Shown: piece after piece, positions 20,233-27,728 of the stretch
Layout of the letters: each line of letters starts with the position of its first letter
Position numbering within the stretch: the first letter of the stretch is position 1
Assembly: GCF_016758175.1 (NCBI RefSeq)
Contig: NZ_QYAB01000002.1
Span: forward strand, 1-64,000
DNA length: 64,000 bases
Direction: 5' to 3'
From: Leucobacter zeae
GTDB taxonomy: Bacteria; Actinomycetota; Actinomycetes; Actinomycetales; Microbacteriaceae
Position numbers and translations under genes: made by a program
The notes under the pieces: model-generated
The model's database searches: none
What the model saw: only the letters and a program-made list of their open reading frames with translations
Told to the model about the DNA's origin: nothing

Positions 20233-21259
20233 CGACGCGCGGCGCGAGCCGCGGGACGCCGAGGGCGTCGAGCCGGCCCGGGGCGCGGGCGCCTCTGGCG
20301 GGGAGTTCACGGTCGACGGTCAGGCCGTCGACATCGACCTCGCCGAGTGGGGCTGGCCCGCGGACCGCGGCAGCGGCGGGGGCGAGGCGCCCGTCCGGGA
20401 TGAGCCGGCCGACGATCGGCCGCGTCTGCAGAAGGCGCTCGCGCACGCGGGCGTCGCCTCCCGCCGCGCCTGCGAAGCGCTCATCACCGGCGGGCGCGTG
20501 ACCGTCAACGGGGCCGTCGTGCGCGAGCTCGGCAGCCGTATCGATCCGGGTGACGAGGTGCGCGTCGACGGCGTGGTCGTGCAGCTCGACGCGAGCAAGC
20601 GCTACTTCGTGCTCAACAAGCCCCGCGGGGTCGTGTCGACGATGTCGGACGAGCACGGGCGCCGCGACCTGCGCGAGTTCACGGACCGCATCGATGACCG
20701 GCTCTACAACGTCGGGCGCCTCGACACCGACACCTCGGGGCTGCTCGTGCTCACCAACGACGGCGACCTCGCGCATAAGCTCGCGCACCCGAAGTTCGGA
20801 GTCCAGAAGACCTACATCGCGAAGGTGTCCGGTCGGGTGACCCCCGCGACGATCCAGCGGCTCAAGACCGGCATCGAGCTCGAGGACGGCCCGATCCATG
20901 CCGATGCCGCGAAGCTGCTGCCCGGCGAGGGCGGGAGGAGCTCGCTCGTCGAGATCACACTGCACTCGGGCAGGAACCGCATCGTGCGCCGGATGCTGGC
21001 CGCGGTCGGGCACCCCGTCGAGGAGCTCGTGCGCCGCCGGTTCGGCCCGCTGAACCTCGGAACGCTCCGGCTCGGCGAGATGCGCGAGCTCTCGGATGCC
21101 GAGCGCGGTGCGCTCCTGACGGCTGCCGAGGGCGGCGGCGGGCGCCGCCGGCCCCCCTCGGCGGGTCGGCCGGGCGACGGCAAGGGGGCGAAGGGGATGC
21201 GCGGGATCGCGGCCCGCGGCAACCCGCACGGCCGCGGCGGTCCCCGCAAGACCCGCTAG
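20219..21259 (+). CDS. rluB: 23S rRNA pseudouridine synthase RluB family
   Basis: This enzyme converts a uridine in 23S rRNA (2605 in E. coli) to pseudouridine. The 346-residue protein has an N-terminal extension of about 60 residues, an S4 domain (QKALAHAGVASRRACEALI), and the RsuA/RluB catalytic motif GRLDTDTSGLL with the catalytic Asp. The C-terminus is a basic Gly/Arg/Lys-rich tail ending GRGGPRKTR, likely to bind RNA. ATG 20219 is preferred over GTG 20204, since GAAGG lies eight bases upstream. It ends the scpAB operon. Its stop overlaps the stop of the convergent dehydrogenase gene by four bases. Confidence 0.93.
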   Translation: MSRSDDARREPRDAEGVEPARGAGASGGEFTVDGQAVDIDLAEWGWPADRGSGGGEAPVRDEPADDRPRLQKALAHAGVASRRACEALITGGRVTVNGAVVRELGSRIDPGDEVRVDGVVVQLDASKRYFVLNKPRGVVSTMSDEHGRRDLREFTDRIDDRLYNVGRLDTDTSGLLVLTNDGDLAHKLAHPKFGVQKTYIAKVSGRVTPATIQRLKTGIELEDGPIHADAAKLLPGEGGRSSLVEITLHSGRNRIVRRMLAAVGHPVEELVRRRFGPLNLGTLRLGEMRELSDAERGALLTAAEGGGGRRRPPSAGRPGDGKGAKGMRGIAARGNPHGRGGPRKTR

Positions 21260-22401
21260 TTCTGCGCCGCCGCCGATCGGCTCGGTTCGAGGGTCGCGAG
21301 GACGCCGAGCAGCGAGCCGGGAACGAGGGCGGCGTCTGCGGCGCCGTCGCGCACGATCGCGGCGATGCGCGAGCCGAGCTCGGCGGTGGAGGCGCCCATG
21401 CCCGGTCCCGAGAGCTCGGGCAGCGAGGCCAGCACCTCGACCGTCGCCGCCTCGACGGCGCGCGCGGCATCGGCTTCGCCGAGGTGGCCGAGCATCAGCG
21501 CAAGCGAGAGGATCGCGCCGGACGGGTTCGCCCAGCCGGTGCCCGCGATGTCTGGGGCCGAGCCGTGGATCGCCTCGAACATGCTGGGCGCCGAGCCGTC
21601 GAGGTTGAGGTTCGCGCTCGTCGCGACGCCCAGTCCGCCCTGGATCACCGCGCCGAGGTCGGTGATGATGTCGCCGAACAGGTTGTCGGTGACCACCACG
21701 TCGAAGCGCTCGGGGGCGAGGGGCAGGTGGAAGCACATGGCGTCGACGTGCACGTAGTCGGTCTCGACCTCGGGATAGCGGGCGCCGACGTCGGCGACGA
21801 CCTCCTGCCAGAGCTGCCCGGCCGCGACGAGGATGTTCGTCTTGTGGCACAGGGTCAGCCGCTTGCGCCGGCCGGCGGCGAGGCGGAACGCGAAGTCGAC
21901 GACGCGCTCGATGCCGGCGCGGGTGTTCAGGGACTCCTGCATCGCGACGGCGTGGGGCGTGCCGGCGTGCACGGTGGACCCGCGTCCGACGTAGGCGCCC
22001 TCGGTGTTCTCGCGCACGATCACGAGCTCGCAGCGCTCGGGGGTGAGGCCCGCGATGGGCGTCGGGACGCCCGGGTAGAGGCGGACCGGGCGGACGTTCG
22101 CCGCCTGCTGGAACCGCTGGCGCATCTCGAGGATGAACCCCCGCTCGAGGATGCCAGGGGTGACGCGCGGGTCGCCCATCGAACCGAACAGGATCGCATC
22201 GGCGCCCCGCAGCTCCGCCTCGAGCTCCGCGAACAGCTCGCCGGTTTCGAGGTAGTGCTCCGCCCCGGCCGCGTACGTGCGGCGCTCGGTGCTGAAGCCG
22301 TAGCGGGCCTCTGCGGCGTCGAGCACGTCGAGCGCGCAGCCGACGACCTCGGGGCCGATCCCGTCGCCGGGGAGCACGGCGATCTGGTGGGAGTGCGTCA
22401 T
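21256..22401 (-). CDS. Isopropylmalate-dehydrogenase-family beta-decarboxylating dehydrogenase
   Basis: This is a 381-residue metal- and NAD-dependent enzyme that oxidises and decarboxylates a substituted malate. Catalytic Tyr 137 (TEGAY) and Lys 187 (CHKTN) and metal-binding Asp 220, 244 and 248 are present. The substrate loop (GILERGFILEMR) resembles actinobacterial LeuB loops with hydrophobic changes. By family it could be LeuB of leucine synthesis. However, it shares one operator and divergent promoters with a catabolic aldehyde dehydrogenase operon, which favours a catabolic substrate such as 3,3-dimethylmalate (inference). GGAAGGA lies six bases before the ATG. No other leucine genes are near. 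Confidence 0.88.
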   Translation of the reverse strand: MTHSHQIAVLPGDGIGPEVVGCALDVLDAAEARYGFSTERRTYAAGAEHYLETGELFAELEAELRGADAILFGSMGDPRVTPGILERGFILEMRQRFQQAANVRPVRLYPGVPTPIAGLTPERCELVIVRENTEGAYVGRGSTVHAGTPHAVAMQESLNTRAGIERVVDFAFRLAAGRRKRLTLCHKTNILVAAGQLWQEVVADVGARYPEVETDYVHVDAMCFHLPLAPERFDVVVTDNLFGDIITDLGAVIQGGLGVATSANLNLDGSAPSMFEAIHGSAPDIAGTGWANPSGAILSLALMLGHLGEADAARAVEAATVEVLASLPELSGPGMGASTAELGSRIAAIVRDGAADAALVPGSLLGVLATLEPSRSAAAQN

Positions 22402-22447
22402 CGGGGGTCCTTCCGTCGGGGCGCGAGCGGCGCGGCGAGAGCCGGCA

Positions 22448-22476
22448 TTGTTGCGTCGTGGATCTTGAACTATATT
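22448..22476 (+). promoter_or_regulatory. Promoter of the aldehyde dehydrogenase operon
   Basis: TTGTTG (22448-22453) and TATATT (22471-22476) are separated by exactly 17 bases. This is one of the few near-consensus sigma-70 type promoters in the window. Transcription should start near 22483, inside the operator. Confidence 0.7.
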
Positions 22477-22499
22477 AAATGGTAAGGCCACTCAAGCAA
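22472..22499 (-). promoter_or_regulatory. Divergent promoter of the dehydrogenase gene
   Basis: On the minus strand TTGCTT (22499-22494) and TAATAT (22477-22472) are separated by 16 bases. The operator lies in the spacer, so one bound protein could block both divergent promoters. Confidence 0.55.
22479..22492. promoter_or_regulatory. GntR/FadR-type operator, site 1
   Basis: ATGGTAAGGCCACT, with core TGGTAAGGCCA, has the near-palindromic TGG...CCA shape of operators bound by FadR-subfamily GntR proteins. The same 14 bases occur exactly at 33147-33160 beside a GntR gene of this family. Confidence 0.7.
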
Positions 22500-22510
22500 G
22501 GATTCAGCGC

Positions 22511-24016
22511 ATGCACGCAACGCCCCCACGCCTCGCCCCCGCGGGCGCCCTCCCCATCGGCGCCGGCTGGCGCGAGTTCGCGGAGGCGTCGGACGTCGTC
22601 TTCCCCTACGACGGTTCCGTGATCGGTCGTGCGCCGGTGAGCCGCGCGGCGGACTCGCTCGATGCGCTCGACGCCGCCGAGGCGGCGCGGACTGAGGTCG
22701 CCGCACTCACGACCGCCGAGCGGAAGTCGATCCTGCTCGCGGTGCACGACCGGCTGCGCGCCGACGCGCAGCGCTTCGAGGATCTGCTGGTGCTCGAGAC
22801 CGGGAAGCCCCGGATCGACTGCCGCACGGAGGTGAACCGCACGATCGTCACTCTGCAGGCCACGGCGGAGGAGGTCTCGCACGTGCGCGGCGAGACCGTG
22901 CCGCTCGATCTGCAGGATCTCGGCCGGGGCATGATCGGCTACTACACGCGCAAGCCCGCTGGCGTCGTCGTCGGCATCGCCGGCTTCAACTACCCGGTGC
23001 TCCTCGCGACCCACAAGCTCGCGCCCGCGATCGCAGCCGGCTGCCCGGTTGTTCTGAAGCCCGCGCCGAACACCCCGCTCGCCACCATCGAGCTCGTCGC
23101 CATCGTGCGCGAGACGCTCGCCGAGCACGGCGTCACCGGTGCCGCGGTGCAGCTCGTGAACGGCGGCCCGGAGGTCGGCGAGACGCTCGTGCGGGATCCC
23201 CGCGCACAGGTCGTGTCGTTTACCGGTTCCGCGAAGATCGGCCATCTCATCGCGCAGCAGTCGGCGCCGCGCAAGGCCCTGCTCGAGCTCGGCTCGAACA
23301 CGGGCTTCATCGTCGCGGCCGACGCCGACGTCGAGGCCGCCGTCGACGCCGTGCTGCGCGGCGGCTTCTACGCGAACGGCCAGGCCTGCATCTCGGTGCA
23401 GCGCGTCGTGCTCGAACGCCCGATCGCCGAGCGGTTCTCCGAGCGCCTCGTCTCGCGCATGGGGGAGCTCGTCGTCGGGGACCCCAGGGACATCGCGACG
23501 CACGTCGCGCCCGTCATCAACGCCGCGTCCGCGGACCGGATCCGCGCGACCGTCGACGACGCGCTCGCCGCGGGCGCCGCGCTGCTCAGCCCCGCCGAGA
23601 TCCCGGCTCCGGGATCCGGGACCGAGGGCGCGTCCGCGGCCCTCGTCGCGCCGATCGTGCTCGGCGATGTGCCCCGCGACGCCGAGGTCTGGCGCGAGGA
23701 GATCTTCGGGCCCGTCGTCTGCCTCACCGTCGTCGACTCGGTCGACGAGGCGGTCGACGTGGTCAACGACTCCCGCTACGGGCTGCAGGCCGCGATCTAC
23801 ACCGCCTCGCTCGAGAGCGCGTTCGCGGCGGTCGAGCGCCTCGAGGTCGGCGGCGTCGTCGTGAACGAGATCCCCGGCTTCCGATCCGACATCATGCCGT
23901 ACGGCGGCGTCAAGGACTCTGGCATCGGCCGCGAGGGCCCCCGCTACGCGATCGAGGAATTCACCGTCACCCGCATGGCCATGATCCGCCCGACCCCCCG
24001 AAAGGTCTCCGCATGA
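22511..24016 (+). CDS. NAD(P)-dependent aldehyde dehydrogenase
   Basis: This is a 501-residue cytosolic aldehyde dehydrogenase. It has catalytic Cys 293 (GQACISVQR), general base Glu 259 (LLELGSNTG), Asn 160 in GFNYPV and cofactor Lys 183 (VLKPAPN). It oxidises an aldehyde to the acid; the substrate is not known. It is the first gene of a two-gene operon whose second gene is a short-chain dehydrogenase (four-base overlap), so the pair probably oxidises an alcohol to an acid in two steps. A strong promoter with the GntR operator at its start site lies upstream. Under the pantothenate hypothesis it would convert 4-dehydropantoate to 3,3-dimethylmalate. Confidence 0.93.
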   Translation: MHATPPRLAPAGALPIGAGWREFAEASDVVFPYDGSVIGRAPVSRAADSLDALDAAEAARTEVAALTTAERKSILLAVHDRLRADAQRFEDLLVLETGKPRIDCRTEVNRTIVTLQATAEEVSHVRGETVPLDLQDLGRGMIGYYTRKPAGVVVGIAGFNYPVLLATHKLAPAIAAGCPVVLKPAPNTPLATIELVAIVRETLAEHGVTGAAVQLVNGGPEVGETLVRDPRAQVVSFTGSAKIGHLIAQQSAPRKALLELGSNTGFIVAADADVEAAVDAVLRGGFYANGQACISVQRVVLERPIAERFSERLVSRMGELVVGDPRDIATHVAPVINAASADRIRATVDDALAAGAALLSPAEIPAPGSGTEGASAALVAPIVLGDVPRDAEVWREEIFGPVVCLTVVDSVDEAVDVVNDSRYGLQAAIYTASLESAFAAVERLEVGGVVVNEIPGFRSDIMPYGGVKDSGIGREGPRYAIEEFTVTRMAMIRPTPRKVSA

Positions 24017-24816
24017 ACGCCGCCCAGGCAACCCCCGACTACGCGAAGCTGTTCCGCCTCGACCACCGCACGGTCGTGGTGATCGGTGCGGGCAGCGGGA
24101 TCGGCCGCGAGGCCGCCCAGGCGCTCGCCGCGCAGGGGGCGCACGTCGTCGTCGCGGACTATTCGCTCGAGAGCGCGGAGCGCACCGTCGCGATGATCGG
24201 CGAGTGCGGCGGCGTCGCCGAGGCGTACGAACTGAACGTGCTGGACGATGCGGCCGTCGAGACCGCGGCGGAGCGCTTCGGCACCGCCGCCGCGCTCGTG
24301 TTCACCGCGGCGACGAACGTGCGCAAGCGCATGGACGACTACTCGATGGACGAGTTCGATCGGGTCGTGAACCTCAACCTGCGGGCCTCGTTCCAGCTGA
24401 TCCGTCGCTTCGGCGCCCGGTTCGCGGCGAACGGCGGCGGCTCGATCGTGGGCTTCGCGTCGATCCGCGCGCAGGTCGTCGAGCCGGGCCAGGGCGTCTA
24501 TGCGGCGACGAAGGCCGGACTGGTGCAGCTCGCGAAGACCGCGGCTGCCGAGTACGGCGATGCAGGCGTGCGGGTGAACGTCATCGCGCCAGGGGTCGTC
24601 GAGACGCCGCTCACGGGCCAGATCCAGGCCGACGAGGAGTGGTACGGCGCCTACGCCAGGAAGGCCGCGCTCGGCCGCTGGGCGCGCCCCGACGAACTGG
24701 CGGGCGCGGTCGTGTTCCTCGCCTCGGACGCCTCGACGTTCGTGACCGGATCGACGCTCACCGTCGACGGCGGCTGGACCGCGATCGACGGCCGGTACAC
24801 TCCGCCGGCATCGTAG
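24013..24816 (+). CDS. Short-chain dehydrogenase/reductase
   Basis: This is a 267-residue classical SDR oxidoreductase. It has the cofactor motif GAGSGIG (about 25-31), an acidic residue after the second strand (VVVADY) that favours NAD, catalytic Ser 150 and the Tyr 163/Lys 167 pair in YAATK, and the usual C-terminal TVDGGW. It probably oxidises a hydroxyl group to the aldehyde used by the aldehyde dehydrogenase whose stop it overlaps (ATGA). In the proposed pathway it would be pantoate 4-dehydrogenase; that assignment is inference. Confidence 0.93.
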   Translation: MNAAQATPDYAKLFRLDHRTVVVIGAGSGIGREAAQALAAQGAHVVVADYSLESAERTVAMIGECGGVAEAYELNVLDDAAVETAAERFGTAAALVFTAATNVRKRMDDYSMDEFDRVVNLNLRASFQLIRRFGARFAANGGGSIVGFASIRAQVVEPGQGVYAATKAGLVQLAKTAAAEYGDAGVRVNVIAPGVVETPLTGQIQADEEWYGAYARKAALGRWARPDELAGAVVFLASDASTFVTGSTLTVDGGWTAIDGRYTPPAS

Positions 24817-24874
24817 GGGCGGCGCGGACGGACGTCGCCCGCCGTCGCGGGGCGCGGCGGCCGGGCTGCCGAGG

Positions 24875-25660
24875 TCAGTCGCCGCGTCGATGGATCGCGA
24901 GGTCGGACCTCCCGGGCGCGATGGCGGGGTCCAGGGTGCGGCTCCGGGTGTAGTCGCCTCCGCGCATGCTGCGGAAGGGGATCGGCGTTTCCTCAGCGAG
25001 ACCCGAGATCCGCGCGCGCAGGCGTGCGGTCTCCCGGGCGATGTCGGAGCTGTCGAAACCGTCCGCGTCCGCAATCGCGTGCACCGGGAGTACCTCGACC
25101 CCCGTGTAGAAGAGCGTGCCGTGGATGAGGCCGAACAGGATCGAATCGAGGTCGCCTGCGATGCCGCGCGGACCCATCGCCGACGCGGACTCGCCGAAGG
25201 AGACGACGATCAGCGCTCGGGTGCCGGTGAGCAGGCCGTCGCCGTACTTGCGCGTGCGGCCGGTCGCGGGATCGACGACATCGAACCCGAATCCGGCGGT
25301 GAGGACGCGGTCGAACCAGCCTTTGAGGATGGCGGGAACCGAGTACCACCAGAGCGGGAACTGGATGACGACGACGTCGGCCTCCCGCAGTTTCCGCTGC
25401 TCGTCGAGGATATCCGAGGCGAGGCCGCGCGACGCGGTCGCGCGTCCCCACCGCTCCAGGAAGGTGCCCGGCTCGCGGCCGCTGGCGCCCAGGTCGCAAG
25501 TGGTCAGCACCGGGTCGAATCCCATCGCGTAGAGGTCGCTCACGGCCACATCGTGCGTGCGTTCCAGTTCGGCTCGCGCCGCCGCGAACAGCTCGCGATT
25601 GAGGGAGTGCTGCTCGGGGTGCGCGAGGACGTAGAGGGCTTGCGGTCGGGATCGGCTCAT
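24875..25660 (-). CDS. NAD(P)H-dependent flavin quinone reductase (MdaB/NQO family)
   Basis: This is a 261-residue flavodoxin-fold oxidoreductase. It has the N-terminal FMN/FAD-phosphate strand [17 protein letters not shown] and the [20 protein letters not shown] motif of the quinone-reductase family, which reduces quinones by two electrons and limits quinone stress. It diverges from an HxlR-family regulator across 77 bases and is the likely target of that regulator. It is transcribed against the SDR gene, with 58 bases between the two stops. Confidence 0.9.
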   Translation of the reverse strand: MSRSRPQALYVLAHPEQHSLNRELFAAARAELERTHDVAVSDLYAMGFDPVLTTCDLGASGREPGTFLERWGRATASRGLASDILDEQRKLREADVVVIQFPLWWYSVPAILKGWFDRVLTAGFGFDVVDPATGRTRKYGDGLLTGTRALIVVSFGESASAMGPRGIAGDLDSILFGLIHGTLFYTGVEVLPVHAIADADGFDSSDIARETARLRARISGLAEETPIPFRSMRGGDYTRSRTLDPAIAPGRSDLAIHRRGD

Positions 25661-25737
25661 GGCACCATCTCAGCAGGTCGCACGCGCTCGGGGAAGTACG
25701 CACTTTCTCGGCAGATACTGACGGATGGGATAGTGAT

Positions 25738-26109
25738 ATGCGCTCGGGAACGAAGCACGCGCTCTCGGTCTGCCCGGTCGAGGTGACCGTGAGCGTGGTC
25801 GGCGGGAGCTGGAAGCTGACGATCGTGCAGAAGCTGCTCCGCGGCGCCCTGCGCTTCGGCGAGCTGCGTCGCGCGGTCGGCGACGTCACGGAACGGGTGC
25901 TCACCCGTCAACTCCGCGAGCTCGAAGCCGACGGCCTCGTGCACCGAGAGGTCTTCGCAGAGGTGCCGCCGCGCGTCGAGTACTCCCTCACGCCATTGGG
26001 GGAGTCGGCCCGGCCGCTCGTCGACCTCATGGAGGCCTGGGGGCGCAACTGGGTGCAGGCGACGGGCGCTGCCGCGGAGGCGGGGCCTCAGGCGCGGCCG
26101 CTCGAGTGA
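25738..26109 (+). CDS. HxlR family transcriptional regulator
   Basis: This is a 123-residue winged-HTH regulator of the HxlR/YodB family. The first cysteine of the family lies in CPVEVTVSVVGGSWKL, followed by LRFGELRRAV and ERVLTRQLRELEADGLV as the recognition helices. Such single-cysteine regulators often sense quinones or aldehydes, which fits the divergent quinone-reductase gene. GGATGGGA lies seven bases before the ATG. Its stop is ten bases from the convergent amidase stop. Confidence 0.92.
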   Translation: MRSGTKHALSVCPVEVTVSVVGGSWKLTIVQKLLRGALRFGELRRAVGDVTERVLTRQLRELEADGLVHREVFAEVPPRVEYSLTPLGESARPLVDLMEAWGRNWVQATGAAAEAGPQARPLE

Positions 26110-26119
26110 GGCCGGGCGC

Positions 26120-27529
26120 TCAGCGCACCGCGTCCCAGTCCACGGTCGCCCCGGGCCCGCGCACCGTCTCGAACCAGTGCGCCACGCGCAGCAGTCGGTC
26201 GTCCGAGCCGATGGGTCCGGCGATCTGGAGGCCGACCGTGCGCCCGTCGGCCTGGATCCCGGCGCCGATCGATACGGCGGGCTGCCCGGACATGTTGTAG
26301 GGCACGGTGAACGAGATGTGCCCCATGGTCGCGAGCGGATCGGTGATGGGCATGGGATCCTCTGCCGCGAACGCCGCGACGGGCGTCACGGGAGAGAGCA
26401 CGAGGTCGTAGGGCGAAGTGGCCGCGCGGGTGAGGCGGGCCATCTCGTCGACCATGCCGCGGTTGCGGACGGTCTGCGCCGCCGAGAATCCGGCACCGGC
26501 CGCGCACCACTCGACGATGAAGGGCAGTACGCGCGCACGGTCCGCGTCGCTCAGCGGCTCGAGGTCGGCGTAGGAGCGGCTCCGCCAGAAATCGACGAGC
26601 CCGTCGAGCACGTCCGCGGGAACGAAGGGATCGAGCGGTTCGACCGTCGCGCCGGCTGACGCGAACCGTTCGGCAGCGGCCTCGATGAACGCGCGGGTGT
26701 CGGGCTCGACCGGCAGGCCCGAGCCCGCGTCGAGCTGCACCGCAACGCGCAGGCCGACGGGCGAGAGCGGTTCGGTCGACCAGTCCATCTCGGCGTACGG
26801 GCGCGTCAGGTAGTCGCGCGGGTCGGGGCGCGCGACGATCGACATCAGCCGGATCGCGTCGGCGGCAGTACGGGTCAGCGGGCCGGCGGCGCGGCCCGCA
26901 TAGGGCACGTCGAGCGGGATCAGTCCCTCGCTCGGCTTGAGTGCGGCGACGCCCTGCCAGGACCCGGGCAGACGGATCGAGCCGCCGATGTCGGTGCCGA
27001 TGTGGAAGGGGCCGTAGCCCGCGGCGGCGGCGGTGCCTGCGCCCGCGCTTGAGCCGCCCGAAGTGTGCGCCGGGTCGAGCGCCCCGCGCGTGATCCCGTG
27101 CAGGCTCGAGACGCCCGAGGAGAGCATGCCCCAGTCCGGCATCGTGGTCGAGCCGACGATCACGGTCCCCGCTTCGAGCAGGCGATCGGTCGTCGGGGCG
27201 TTGCGATCCGGAACGGGCGGGTTCGGGATCGCCGTGCCCGAGGGCTTCGGACGTCCCGCACGGGCGATGTTCTCCTTGACGGTGACCGGCACGCCGTCGA
27301 ACGCGCTGCGGGGCGCGCCGGCCCGCCAGCGGGCGGTCGACGCCGCGGCATCGGCGCGGACCTCATCGGGCTCGAACAGGTAGAGCGCGTTCAGCTCGGG
27401 CTCGCGCTCCGCGACCCTGGCGAGCACGCTCTCGGCGACCTCGCTCGGAGTGAGGGTCCCGTCCGCGTAGCGCGCGGCGAGGGAGCCGGCGTCGAGGTCG
27501 GCGAGGTTCTGCTCGGGGGTGGCGGTCAT
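26120..27529 (-). CDS. Amidase signature family hydrolase
   Basis: This is a 469-residue amidase with a complete Ser-cisSer-Lys triad: Lys 85 (TVKENIA), the SGGSSAG motif near 157-163 with cis-Ser 160, and nucleophile Ser 184 (GTDIGGSIR). It hydrolyses a C-N amide bond in the cytosol. It is not GatA, as no gatB or gatC is near and the context is catabolic. A weaker copy of the GntR operator lies 36-49 bases before the start, and the downstream-oriented importer operon carries the same control element. Pantothenase is a candidate function (inference). AAAGGA lies a few bases before the ATG. Confidence 0.92.
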   Translation of the reverse strand: MTATPEQNLADLDAGSLAARYADGTLTPSEVAESVLARVAEREPELNALYLFEPDEVRADAAASTARWRAGAPRSAFDGVPVTVKENIARAGRPKPSGTAIPNPPVPDRNAPTTDRLLEAGTVIVGSTTMPDWGMLSSGVSSLHGITRGALDPAHTSGGSSAGAGTAAAAGYGPFHIGTDIGGSIRLPGSWQGVAALKPSEGLIPLDVPYAGRAAGPLTRTAADAIRLMSIVARPDPRDYLTRPYAEMDWSTEPLSPVGLRVAVQLDAGSGLPVEPDTRAFIEAAAERFASAGATVEPLDPFVPADVLDGLVDFWRSRSYADLEPLSDADRARVLPFIVEWCAAGAGFSAAQTVRNRGMVDEMARLTRAATSPYDLVLSPVTPVAAFAAEDPMPITDPLATMGHISFTVPYNMSGQPAVSIGAGIQADGRTVGLQIAGPIGSDDRLLRVAHWFETVRGPGATVDWDAVR

Positions 27530-27564
27530 CCGGGGTCCTTTCGGGAGGTTCGGCTCGGGCCTTC

Positions 27565-27578
27565 GTGCTGAGGCCACT
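27565..27578. promoter_or_regulatory. Candidate GntR operator, site 3 (weaker)
   Basis: GTGCTGAGGCCACT matches 11 of 14 positions of the two exact operator copies, including the whole AGGCCACT half. It lies upstream of the amidase start, on the side expected for control of that gene. No clear -10 box was found with it. Confidence 0.45.
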
Positions 27579-27627
27579 GGTTCGGCTGGGAGGCTGCTGC
27601 CGGGGCGGGATCAGCCGCTGCAATCGA

Positions 27628-27692
27628 TATGGGATCCGCGGGTCGTATGGCCGTCGGTCCTGCGTGACGACGTATCGCTTGCCGATCCCATA
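27628..27692. repeat. Extragenic hairpin related to the one at 3.0 kb (copy 2)
   Basis: The arms are 27628-27649 and 27671-27692. They begin TATGGGATC and end GATCCCATA, and are less perfect inside but with several G-U pairs possible. The right arm shares GCCGATCCCATAC exactly with the element at 3093-3105. It lies just beyond the end of the ABC ATPase gene and before the amidase gene, a place where a terminator would be expected. Confidence 0.6.
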
Positions 27693-27728
27693 CCGTTGGG
27701 GGCGGAAGCCGCCCGCCCGCCCGATCGC

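Noticed and set aside
24875-26109. Quinone reductase/HxlR pair as members of the catabolic regulon
   Set aside because: Neither gene carries a copy of the 14-bp operator, and the pair forms its own divergent regulator-target unit.
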